Below, in pieces: positions 10,686-21,052 of a stretch of 64,000 bases of DNA (position 1 is the first letter of the stretch; the number at the start of each line of letters is the position of its first letter). Origin of the DNA: Cinnamomum chago (Eukaryota > Streptophyta > Magnoliopsida > Laurales > Lauraceae); the NCBI GenBank assembly GCA_038049695.1, contig CP142452.1, forward strand, positions 35,018,501 through 35,082,500, written 5' to 3'. A program made the position numbers and the translations under genes. The notes beneath the pieces were generated by a model. It saw only the letters and a list, made by a program, of their open reading frames with translations. It was not told the DNA's origin and did not search any database.

Positions 10686-13600
10686 TCAAATATCAATGTC
10701 AGTCCAAGTCCCCTCGGCATCTTCACGCGTGTACATTGCCTCAGATTCATTTATAGCATCCAATGGTTCATCCAATTGCATTACTTCATGACGAGTTTGA
10801 TCTTCAATGCCAGCATCAAAGAGGACTTCTTCATTGACATCAACATTATAGGTTCTTTCAGGAGTTGCTAGAGCAATGGACCATTTATGATTGACTGGAT
10901 CAGGTACATAGAAGACTTTCTTTGCTTGAGGGGCTAAAATGAAAGAATCAGATTTATAACCAATTCTAGCAAGATCAACTATGGTGAATCCCGGCTCATC
11001 TACCTTAAAGTCTATCTTGTTGTCAACCCAATCACACTTGAACAATGGGATTTTGAAATGACTATAGTCAATCAACCATATTTCCACAATAACACCATAG
11101 TACCCTGATTCACAGAAAACATGATTATTATCCTTTGCACTAGACACGTTCATCGTCGTGGCCACTAGACTTACACCACTATTCTGAGTGACATGTGAAG
11201 CATCGCGATCCTTTGTGGTAAAATGAAAACCATTAATGATATAACTATGATATTTTATAACATGTATACAAGGACCTTGTGATACCCATCTCAAGATTTC
11301 TGAGATGTTGTTACCGATGACACGCCGATCTTCAAAAACCTGTGTTCCTAAGAAAGTTAGTCACATTTAGTAAATAGACACAACACAAGTCTTATGGTTG
11401 ACAATTGTTACCTCGTTTTTGAGCCAAGAACTAAAAGAACGGTTATGTTCATCTTGTAACCATTTCTGAATTTTGAACTGCCGAGGAAATGTTTTCTTTA
11501 GGTGGTTCATGTGTCTCCTGCATAGTTTTCCATACGAACCGCATGTTAGCTCTAAAACTAGTGTAACGCTTTAATTTGTAAGTCAAGAAGTTAAAAAACA
11601 ATTACTCAATATAGGGTTGAACAACACTTGTGTTGTGCAATACATAACAATATGCTTGCTCCAAAGACTTAGCATCAACTTCAACAAAATCACCTCCGGG
11701 AGGTTGTTTCTAGTCACAATTTCTGGGTAAGTTTTATCTTCAAATGGTGGAATTCCAACTGCATCCAATCCAGAGAAGTGCTCACTATAAAATTCAACCG
11801 CTTCCTCCACAATATAACACTCTGCCATGCAACCTTCTGGACGGTAACGATTTCTTACTTGACCTTTTAAAACCGACATATACCTAAAACATAGTAAACC
11901 ATTGATTACTTTAAATAATTTAAATTAGTAAATTGCACTTGAAGAATATTTAAAGTTATTCATACCTGTCAAATCCATACATCCATCGCAAACAAACAGG
12001 GCCCCCAATCTGGACTTCTCGAACGAGATGGACAGTTAAATGAATCATAATATCAAAGAATGATGGTGGGAAATATTTTTCTAGCAAACACAAGGTGACC
12101 ACCAGATTCTTCTGAACTTCAAGCAATCAAGGTACATCTACTACCTTCGCACATAACTCATTAAAAAATGAGCAAAATCTGATAAGTACAACTCTCACAT
12201 GTTTTGGTAGCACGGATCGTATAGCAACAGGAAGTAATTGCTGCATCAACACATGGCAATCATGAGATTTCATACCCCCCAACTTTAAGTCTTGCATAGA
12301 AACCAATGCTCTGAAATTTGATGAGTATCCATCTGGAACTTTTAACTTATGCAATGTTTCACACACACTGAATTTCTCTTCTTTGGACAATGAGAAACAA
12401 GCCGGTGGTAAGTACGCTCTATTCTTACTTACATCAGGTGCCAGTTCATCCCTTAAACCCATATCCTGCAAATCAAGGCGACTATTCAGTCCATCCTTTG
12501 TTTTACCTGGAATATTCAGCAAGGTTCCAATAAGACTCTCACAAACATTTTTCTCTATGTGCATCACATCCAAGTTGTGTCGAAGAAGCAAGTATTTCCA
12601 GTAGTCGAGGTTAAAGAAAATTGACTTCTTCTTCCAACAAATTCTAGCACCATCATCACTACCATCTTCCACTCGCTTCCTCTTCAATGAAGTCGATCTT
12701 TTTTTTTTTTTTTTCTTTTTCTTGGGCTTCTCTTTTGGTACTGGTTTCCCCCACAAGGTTTTGATTCCATTAACCTTTTCTACCACTTCTTCACCAGTCA
12801 AAATCATTGGTGCTTTTCGAAACTCTTGCTCACCATTAAATGATTTTTTCTGTTTCCGAAAGGGATGATCTTCCGGAAGGAACATTCGATGGGCCATGTA
12901 TACATTCTTCCTCGAATGTTTTAATCTGCATGATTGTGTCTCTTTGCCATATATGGGGCAACCATGATAGCCTTTTACAACACAACCAGACAAATTACCA
13001 TATGCAGGGAAATCATTAATGGTCCACAACAACATTGCTTTCAATGTAAAAGCCTCTTGTCGGTAAGCATCATGAGCTTTAACCCCTGTATCCCATAGTG
13101 TTTTCAAGTCATCGATTAATGGTTCTAGGTCAACATCGATGTCGTTTCCAGGTTGTCGTGGACCCGATATCAACATCGTTAAAATCACAAACTTTCTTTT
13201 CATGTACAACTAAGGCGGGAGATTGTAAGTGACTAACATTACTGGCCAATAACTATACTTGCTGCTCATCGAACCAAGTGGATTGAACCCATCCGCTGAA
13301 AGTGCTAAGCGCAAATTTCTTGGCTCTTGTGCAAACTCCGGCCATTTATCATCTACCAACTTCCATGCGGGGGAGTCAGCTGGGTGGCGTAACTTATCGT
13401 CAACCAATCTCTCATCATCGTGCCAAGTCATCTGTTTCGATGTCTGTACCAACTGAAATAATTTCTTAAACCTAGGGATAGGTGGAAAATACCATAGAAC
13501 TTTTGCCGGTACCCCCTTACGTTGCTCAGTCAGGTTCTTATTCACTTTGTATCTTGACTCACCACAAGTAAGGCAACTAGTTTTATTCTCATTATCAGAT

Positions 13601-14304
13601 CCCTTTCTATAAAGCACGCAATTATTCGGACATGCGTCTATCTTCTCATAGCTCATCCCATACACAGACAATGTCTTTTTAACATCTTTCATACTTCGGG
13701 GCAGTAAATTATTATCATCGGGTAGCATGTCTCCAATGGTTTTCAACAACCGTGAAAAGCTTATGTCAGACCACCCACTCCTCGCTTTCTCATTAAACAA
13801 TGTAACTACTGTAGATAATTTGGTAAACTTTAGACAACCTTTGTATAAAGGTTCCTCAGCCTCTGCAAGAATTCTTTGAAACTTTTCAGAATTTGATGAA
13901 TACTGGTCACAAGCGGTTTGAGCCAATTTTAATGAGCTTGCAGCATCATCTGGGGGTGTAGTATCATCTGGGACATCACTCCCAAAATGGTTTTGGGTGG
14001 ACCTATTTAAAGGCACACTTGAGGGAGCTTCACCAGGAGATGCTTCTCCATGCCATATCCACCTACTATAACTTCGATCGATACCATGGAAAAACATATG
14101 GTACTCAACATCCTTAGCTACAAATTTATTGAGATTCCCACATTTTTTGCATGGACATGGCATGGGATTTCCATCACCAAACTTCTTTTTGGCAAACATC
14201 AAAAAACTTTCAACCCCTTCCCCGTATGCAATAGAAAACCGATTCAATGACATCCAAGACTTGTCCATTTCTGAATAGCCCAATAAAATGCTACAGACAA
14301 GCAA
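10686..14304 (-). pseudogene. TNP2-type CACTA transposase, decayed but with all domains
   Basis: The transposase of CACTA-1. Domain order: transposase-associated domain (MDKSWMSLNRFSIAYGEGV, with CPCKKCGN) at about 14270-14000; TNP2 core from LPDDNNLLPRSMKDVKK through ACPNNCVLYRKG (13650) to HDCHVLMQQLLPVA (12230), including the signature RHNLDVMHIEKNVCESL near 12560; DUF4218 (VVTLCLLEKYFPPSFFD, about 12100) continuing after an intron at 11879 (LKGQVRNRYRPEGC); and DUF4216 (11294-10686, INGFHFTTKDRD). Two in-frame stops break it: TAG at about 13212 after YNLPP, where the family has Trp, and TGA at about 12129. A poly-Lys run (about 12700) reflects an A-homopolymer. Without suppression of the stops it cannot make active protein. 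Confidence 0.9.
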
Positions 14305-15217
14305 TAATCAGAAAGTCATTGCCATATAATGCTAATATTACAACCAATTAATGTACAACCAATTAATGTGAGAGAGACCTGGGTTGGTGTGCACCAAACG
14401 AACTGAATATCCTTGTTTCCAACCTTGGTTATTCTCGTTCGGGCAAAGCTTTCAGATTGGCTGAAGATTTGTAGAAATAAATCCATGGACAGAGATTCAC
14501 CAAACAACAATACAAAAGCAACCAAGTTCAAAAATCCACAATTAAACCAGATACAAATATTTAAAAAAATTAACCCACAAAGAAGAGAAATGTAGATAAT
14601 CCACAGAAAAAAAATGACTGACATTAATAAGATGAAATAAAAAGATCTAATGACAAACAAATGCCTGAGAAGAGTAATGCAGTTGCACACAAAATTTGAT
14701 GACAACTGCACGGCCCCAATGAACTATTCAATAAGTTGGGTTTGTCACGATTCTATTTCAATCCAAACACTCCAAACAATGCAACCAGCCAATATAAATC
14801 CCATACAATGATTTTGTTCATAAAATGGGTTTGACTATTTGTTTTTTCAGAAAACACAGGTCTATTCATATATGTAAATTGACTTAGAAAATGCAGAGAT
14901 ATAATTGTGCGTTGAAGTGACTATTCATGTCCCACTTACTGTAAATTGTGCATTTGAGGATAAAAACTAGCTTAATTGCTCCCCTATGACCAAGAAAAAA
15001 AAACCATCTTCCAAAACCCAAATAGACAAACACCTACAGTATCAACCAAAATCCCATACCATAAAACCCAAATAACCGAACACCCAAACGAAACCCATCT
15101 TCCCAAACCAAAACAAACAAAAACCAACAAAACAAACACCAGCACCAACCAAAAAGTGAAAACCGAAATAAACAAAACACCAACACACCCCATCCACGAC
15201 GTCTACCTCTTAGAAAA
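14305..15217. other. CACTA-1 5' internal region, non-coding
   Basis: No confident gene. AT-rich DNA upstream of the transposase start on the minus strand, presumably introns of the transposon transcript. 15025-15090 is a block repeated at 15485-15550 (shared caaccaaaatcccatacc and aaacccaaataacc). Confidence 0.5.
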
Positions 15218-15485
15218 TTGAATCAGGTTGGCTCACGGTTAGCAGCAGGAATAGTTGGGGGCTAGCCGTGAGGCAACCGCAGGGGTCATCGCAAGAGGGT
15301 GTTCTAAAAAACTTGTCTCTGGAAATCAAACCGAACTCCAACGGTTAGCACTGTGGCTAGCCGTAGGTGCACTGGCGGTTAGCCGCAGGTGCACTGGCGG
15401 TTAGCCGCAGGACGTGCTGAAAATCATCCTGAGAGAATAGACTTCCTGGAAAGCTGACCGTGGGTCTGGCGGCTAGCCTCCTTAC
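15218..15485 (-). mobile_element. LTR fragment related to the nested copia-like LTR
   Basis: The stretch matches the palindrome array of the LTR at 6426-7558 in order and wording (ggctcacggttagcagcagg, ggctagccgtgaggca, tgcactggcggttagccgc, tctggcggctagcc). Only the U3 array is present, with no LTR ends. It is bounded on both sides by copies of a ~65-bp block, as if carried in by a local duplication or conversion. Confidence 0.65.
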
Positions 15486-15973
15486 AAAACACCTACAGTG
15501 CCAACCAAAATCCCATACCATAAAACCCAAATAACCAAACGCCCAAACGTAACAGGTTAAAACAGATTGAGAAACATTGACAGTCAACAGAAACTACACT
15601 GTCAAAGAGGCACATAAAGCTTCTTCCTGGAATGAAAATACTGAGTAGAGCTAACAAGCCCAAACAAATTATACAAGTTAGGGAAAAAAAAAACATAACC
15701 ATAAGTACCATCAGCAAGAATCCAAAAATAAAAATAAAAAAAAGGAAAGAAAGAAACAACCATTTTGAAATTGAGATAGAACTAACAAAAAGACTATATG
15801 GTTAGATGAGAAATGAAAAAAAAAAAAAAAAAGGTGAAACTTTAATATCCCATGACCCAAAATTGCAAAAAAAGAACTCCAATGTCTCATCTTTACAACC
15901 CAAAAATTAAACAGGAAAAAACGGAGACAAAAAGACCCACTTATAAAATAGTAGCAAAAGAAGAAGAACCAAC
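15486..15973. other. CACTA-1 internal spacer
   Basis: No gene is seen. It begins with the second copy of the ~65-bp block and continues as A-rich DNA. On the minus strand it forms the intron downstream of the captured carboxypeptidase exon. Confidence 0.45.
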
Positions 15974-16085
15974 CTCCATTCATACAGATAGTAAGGGGCT
16001 TCTTCTCAGGATGCTCCTCTGCTTCAGCAAAATAGTAAAAGAGACTCTTCCCTCTCTTCTCATCCACATTAACATACCCAGCAGA
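15974..16085 (-). pseudogene. Captured exon of a serine carboxypeptidase-like gene
   Basis: The minus-strand reading [20 protein letters not shown] continues [17 protein letters not shown]. This is the conserved N-terminal block of plant serine carboxypeptidase-like proteins (family pattern AGYV..D...G.SLFYYF.EA......PL.LWLNGG). The exon ends at aatggag|gttggt, the place where family genes have an intron after LNGG. The family LWLNGG reads ICMNGG here. The catalytic triad lies in other exons and is absent. The exon sits between the CT-rich tract (16086-16345) and the transposase, inside CACTA-1, so it is a captured host fragment. Confidence 0.8.
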
Positions 16086-16345
16086 TAGCAGAGAGAAAGA
16101 GAACGAGAGTGAGCGAGAGAGAGAGTAGAGAAAGCGAGAGTGAGAGAAGAGCAGAGAGAGCGAGAGTGAGGAGAGAAGAGAGCGAGAGTGAGAGGAAAGG
16201 GGTTATTGGAGGGAGAGAGGCGCTGGGAAGAGAGGCGAGAGTGAGGAGAGAAGAGAGCGAGAGTGAAAGGAAAGAAGGAATGATGGAGAAAGAAAGAAAG
16301 AGAAGGGAGGGAAGGAAAAATAAAAAGGAAGGAAAGAACCACTGA
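16086..16345 (-). promoter_or_regulatory. GA/CT-rich tract inside the CACTA-1 right end
   Basis: A long purine-rich plus strand (gagagcgagagtgag words), pyrimidine-rich in the sense of the transposase and captured exon. It lies just inside the right subterminal repeats, as in the other two CACTA elements. Inferred to be the promoter or 5' leader of the minus-strand transcript. Confidence 0.5.
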
Positions 16346-16379
16346 GCCCGCGCGGGCGATTAAAGGATTTGAAGACCGA

Positions 16380-16814
16380 TGTAAAATCATTGGGTATATA
16401 ATATCGGTTTCATAATAACCGATATAAAATATGTGTATATAATATCACTTCTACAATAACCGATATAAAATATGTGTATACAACCGATATAAAATATGTG
16501 TATATCATATCGGTTTTATAATAACCGATATAACATATATGTATACAACCGATATAAAATATGTGCATATAATATCGGTTTTATAATAACCGATATAAAA
16601 TATTGAAATTAATATCACATATTTTTCTAACCAATATTATAAACCGAGATTATTATGTCGGTTCCTGTGTAACCAATATAAAAATAAATTGACCGATATA
16701 AAAAAATATTAACCGAAATAAAAAACCTTGACTGAAGATATTATATCGGTTATATGAAAAACCGATATAGGGCAGTTTTTGCAACCGATATAAAAACCTT
16801 TTTTTCTAGTAGTG
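16380..16814. repeat. CACTA-1 right subterminal repeats
   Basis: Dense accgatata / tatcggtt words, including a higher-order repeat of a ~55-bp segment (ataaccgatataaaatatgtg) near 16425-16600, ending in the TIR at 16814. Confidence 0.85.
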
Positions 16815-17150
16815 AGGGTTTAATTTGTCACTGGTTTTCTTTTCACAGGTTCTGTAGTGGTTCCTGAAGAAGGCGCCTTGAACTGGTGGACGTTTCTCGG
16901 CCATACTGACCCAAGGGTGCATCTAACCAAAAGCTCCTCGCTTGTCAGTTATCTGCCCCAGCTGGGTGCCCTAAACACAGTTGAAGGAGTGAATCTGCTA
17001 GAACTTCTGCCGATGGCCTCTAAGGCTGCCTATGAGAATGAAGAATATGTGAAGAATGCAGTGACAAACTATTGGAAGGTAAGGTTTTGTTTCTTGCATT
17101 GGAATTTGGAAGGACTGATACAGCCATACTTGTCCCACTCAACGAAGTCC

Positions 17151-17274
17151 AGACGGACACCAGTGAAAACTCATCTCCAAGGCAACAATTGGTTGACTTG
17201 GTCGAGACTCTGAGACGGACACCAGTGAAAACTCATCTCCAAGGCAACAATTGGTTGACTTGGTCGAGACTCTG
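17151..17274. repeat. Exact 62-bp tandem duplication
   Basis: Two identical consecutive copies (17151-17212 and 17213-17274) starting agacggacaccagtgaaaac. The lack of differences implies a recent duplication. No known element is recognised. Confidence 0.95.
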
Positions 17275-17677
17275 ATTAGACTTCCTTCATAGATGAATTT
17301 CCAAAAATGATAATTAAATGATCTTTTCTTTCGTGGAAACAAAATCAAAGGAAGATAGGAAGTGAATACTCAACCATCACTTCATCCCTCGAGAAAGTCC
17401 ACTTGGACTGAATGGGGGGGCCGAATTCTGGCCCGGTCCCCCATGAGGACCACTGGATCCCAGGCATTCGGTCCACATAGCACCACTGTCATCCCTCACC
17501 CCATATCTTTCAATACATTAAAAAGTGAAGGTCATACATACATTTCTAGATTATATCCTTCATCCCTCACCCCATATCTTTCACTCTCACCTATTGAATA
17601 ACCCTTTGGTAAAGTTCATTAACTTCACCATGAATTCCTATGTATTTAATACCTATCTATTTTAATGCAAACAAATA

Positions 17678-17900
17678 GGCCTGTTTGTTTGCGTTAAACT
17701 AGAGAGAAATTCAATGCATAAGATTTTTTTTAAGCGGTTAAAAATGATAATCCAAGGTGAATCTCAAAAGATGAGAATCAAATAACATTTCCTTCTGCAA
17801 AAATGGCATTAAAGGAAGATCGAAAATGAATACCTAGCCTTTGGTCTTCATTTTTAACCACTTTAGAAGTTCCTACGTATTTTAATGCAAACAAACACGC
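17678..17900. mobile_element. MITE-like element with ggcctgtttgtttgc ends
   Basis: The left end is ggcctgtttgtttgcgttaaa; the right end, reverse-complemented, is gcgtgtttgtttgcattaaa. It has no coding capacity. The adjacent 17640-17677 carries the same right-end words, so two related copies abut here. The superfamily is not settled. Confidence 0.5.
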
Positions 17901-19552
17901 ATTGTGGGTAAAAACTGTCTTGAAAATAACTCACTTTGAAGAACCCTTAATTTTATTAGAGGTGGGCCAGCCCGGTTTAATCTGGATTGGGCTATGTTTA
18001 GGACTCACTAGTTCATCAGGTAAGTCAATGGAATGTGCCTGATCTTAATTTTTGTACAGACCCAACCTGACCCAACATATGTAGCAACAAGAGGAGATAC
18101 GAATTATAAAATACTGGACATATATGGGCCTCTGCGTATTTAGCCTGATAATTGAATGCAATGGAACTGGACAACATTCGGACTGGACTGGCCGGGCTAT
18201 TTAATTCTATTATGGGGACCTGTTCATAAGCTTCTTCTATTATAAACTCGCATTAATGTTTCTAATTTTTCTTTTATATTTTCTGTGGCATGCAGATGAA
18301 CTTCGTGGGGTTCTACAACTGCTGGAACAGTAAGGATCACTTGCAATGCTTGTTATGAAAATGAGCCCGATTTCAAAACTGTCTAATTCATTGGCCCTAT
18401 TTAGACAGTCGTGAATGGATTAGAAAATGTTTAAATTGATTGCAAATCTGACATTAGAAGTGGCTAATATTGCTGCAATTCTTTTGCAATGACATCTAAT
18501 CAGAATTTCTTTAAGAGGAAATGGATCAATGGGCCCCAATTCTTTAATGTTTTATTAAAATAAGAACTATTATCCTTTTTCTCCATGGTTTAAGAAACAC
18601 AGTCCGGATCAACCTTGAAGAAACTTGAGAGTAAAATATCAAATCTAAAAATATATTTGTGCTTTTTTCTATTTATTTTTTCAATTACAATGTGATGCCT
18701 CTTCTTGGTTTAGAATGTTATTCTGACTTGCTCTGACTCAGCTGAAGAGTGAGCTCAGTCAGGTGAGTGAATGAATAAGAATAAATAATAGGAATTTCCT
18801 CACCAGATAAGACCCATAAAGCTGTCATTCAGATGTGTAAATCTGAGTGGGGTTCAGTTGGATCAGATTCTACCAATCATATACAGCAATTGTCTTGAAA
18901 CTTCATCACTTAAGTTATTGGGTCGGGTTTGAGGCTGGAATGGTCCGAACCATTTACTTAACAGACCACCTCATTTTCGAACCCAACCCAAATCGACTAC
19001 AAAGTGCGCCTCGATCCCGAGTCGGAAACTGGTTCCATCAGCAAATCCAACCCATTAGCAGCCCTAGTAGTTATCTTTTCTCTACTGCTGAGTTTGAGGC
19101 TTTGGAACCATTTGAGCCCAGCCTGGCAAATTTATGTGCCCAACTAACAATTAACCAATCATGTGTTCCCAGAGTACACAGAGACATATGGGACACAGGT
19201 CTACATCTTCACGGATACAGCAGAGGATGCCAGCCTGATCGTGGTGACGTTCCGAGGAGCTGGGTTCTGGGCCGCTAGGGACTATGTCACCGACTTCGAT
19301 TTTTCCTAGCTATCCATGGGCAGTATGGGAAGAGCCCATGTCGGTTTCATGAAAGCTCTGGGCCTCCAAGATGAAACGGACTACATCAGTGGTTGGCCCA
19401 AGTACTACACAGGAGACCCAGACAAGGCCGGGGCCTATTACATCGTTAGAGAACAGCTCAGGACCCTGATACAAGATCACCCGAATGCTAAGATAATCTT
19501 CACAGGACATAGCATGGGTGCCTCCCTTTCAGCAATCTACCCTGCTATACTT

Positions 19553-19675
19553 GGGAAATTCTATATGTACCCTCCCCTTATGCTGAGCACACCCACATCC
19601 ATTGTGAACAGTGTCACTGTTCACAATGGATGTGGGTGTGCTCAGCACATATAAGGGGTGCATATAGAATTTCCC
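19553..19675. mobile_element. 123-bp perfect-palindrome MITE in a lipase exon, 8-bp TSD
   Basis: The element begins gggaaattctatatg and ends catatagaatttccc. Its two halves are near-perfect reverse complements about the single base at 19614. It is flanked by the direct repeat CTATACTT (19545-19552 and 19676-19683). An 8-bp TSD is typical of hAT elements. Removing one TSD and the element restores a conserved reading frame across PAIL-SLHEET, so this is an insertion into coding sequence. Confidence 0.92.
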
Positions 19676-20655
19676 CTATACTTTCCTTGCATGAGGAAAC
19701 AGATATCTTGAATAGAATGGCTGGTGTCATAAACAGTGGAAGGGAAAGGACTGGAGATGACACTTTTGCTAGTTACATGGACGCACTGCTCAAAGCTAAG
19801 TTTTCTAAGAGGCAGTGCTACAGGTATGACCTAGTTGCAAGAATCCCCTTTGATGATCCTATTGTCAGATACAAGCACTTTGGGGAATGCATCTACTACA
19901 AAAACTGGTATGAAGGAGAGGTGAGCTCTCTTAGTTCCTCGGCTTTTCTTCCTCAACTTGAAATTTTTTTTTTTTTTTTATCGGTTATAGGACATGCTTT
20001 TGTCCTGCTTCATGAAGTGCAAAAACAAAAAAAAACAAAAAAATCTCCATCCTGTGGGCTTCCTTTCTTCCCCTCAAAAAATTGAACAAAATTGTAGCAA
20101 ACAAAATTCTATAGGCCACAATATTATTTCGACACCACATTGCCATATCCAGACATCCCTTTCTGTGTGTGCACACACATGTACACAAGAGAGAGAGAGA
20201 ATTTATATCAGGGATGTACTATCTTTGACTTTTATATCACTGGCTACCATCTTTGACTTTCTTTGCATGGATGACACACAAACAGGTGATCACAGAGGAA
20301 CCCAACAAGAACTACTTCGATTCAAGGTTCTTTCCTGATATGTACTACAACCAATACAAAGACTTGATCAATTCGCTCTTCTTGCCCAAGACACAAGGAA
20401 TTGATTATAAAGAGACTTTCGCTTCCCTTATTTACAGGTCAATGGGGTTCATCATCCCAGGCATACCCTCCCACGGCCCAAGGGACTATTTGAATGCTAT
20501 AAGGCTGGGAAAGGTTACCATTTCTGACAAAGAAATAGTCTAAGCCCTTTGCACTCCTGTCATCTTGGTCGAAGTCTTTTCATATCTATCCCTGGGTTGT
20601 GTAACTTTGTTTCTGTATCTTGGATGGTGTTTATGAGTCTGCCCTACAGTTATGT

Positions 20656-21052
20656 TTAGGGCTGCACAACCGCTTATCCGGTCCGGTTTTTGGACCGGAA
20701 TCCGGTCCGACTGGATTTCCAGTCCGGCTTAAATGAGAGGACCGGACCGGACCACTTATAAGTGGTCCGGTCCAAAACGGTCCGGTTCGGACCACTTAAT
20801 CCGGACCGGTCTGGACCACCTAATCCGGTCCAAAACGGTCCGGTCCGAACCGGTTTCATTTGTTTTTTTTTTTCCCTTAAGTTTTTATTTTATTTTTTCA
20901 TTTTCAGCCCATTTCCTACCTCTTTTTCTAGATGTAAGAAGCTAGATCTTTAATTTCACTAAGGTATTTGACTTAGGAATTTTATATACTTAAAGTTTTG
21001 TATTAAAAAAAAAAAATTTATTATTAATCCGGTCCGGTCCGGTCCGGACCAT
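20656..21052. repeat. CCGGTCC-rich repeat element
   Basis: Begins tagggctgcacaaccgc and is full of ccggtccgg / ggaccggacc words, ending in four tandem ggtcc units next to the copia fragment. Plant hAT-type non-autonomous elements often start TAGGG-TG-A and carry such words. The matching right end is missing, so it may be truncated. Confidence 0.5.

Larger units (their letters stand above)
5387..16814 (-). mobile_element. Complete CACTA DNA transposon CACTA-1 (11.4 kb)
   Basis: The left end at 5387 reads cactactagaaaaaagggtt. The right end at 16814, reverse-complemented, reads cactactagaaaaaaaggtt. Both continue into tttatatcgg. A 3-bp TSD AGG flanks it (5384-5386 and 16815-16817), as expected for CACTA elements. 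Subterminal accgatata / tatcggt words crowd both ends (5400-5930 and 16380-16810). Inside on the minus strand are a TNP2-type transposase, a TNPA-like fragment, a captured serine carboxypeptidase exon, and a nested LTR element. The transposase is broken, so movement would need help in trans. It sits in an intron of the lipase gene. Confidence 0.93.
17079..18295. other. Lipase intron with repeats
   Basis: This 1.2-kb intron contains an exact 62-bp tandem duplication (17151-17274) and a MITE-like inverted-repeat element (17678-17900). The rest is unremarkable AT-rich DNA. Confidence 0.7.
16849..20543 (+). pseudogene. Class 3 (OBL-type) triacylglycerol lipase, 5'-truncated and disrupted
   Basis: Four exons: 16849-17078 (VVVPEEGALNWWTFLGHTDP), 18296-18329 (MNFVGFYNCWN), 19173-19920 and 20286-20543 (stop TAA). 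All junctions obey GT-AG and keep phase. The nucleophile elbow is GHSMG (19505-19519; the family usually has GHSLG). The C-terminal signature IPSHGPRDYLNAIRLG is intact. Plant relatives are lipid-body-linked lipases that hydrolyse triacylglycerol. Defects: TAG at 19307-19309 where the family has Trp, and a 123-bp MITE in the third exon at 19553-19675. The MITE plus its 8-bp TSD adds 131 bp, shifting the frame after PAIL. The N-terminal exon(s) are not found; CACTA-1 sits in the intron before 16849. Almost certainly non-functional. Confidence 0.9.

Noticed and set aside
16109..16345. Plus-strand ORF of Glu/Arg/Ser repeats
   Set aside because: Reading of the GA-rich tract; low complexity.
18847..19278. 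143-residue plus-strand ORF overlapping the lipase
   Set aside because: Out-of-frame reading through intron and exon; the lipase frame in 19173-19920 is the one with conserved motifs.
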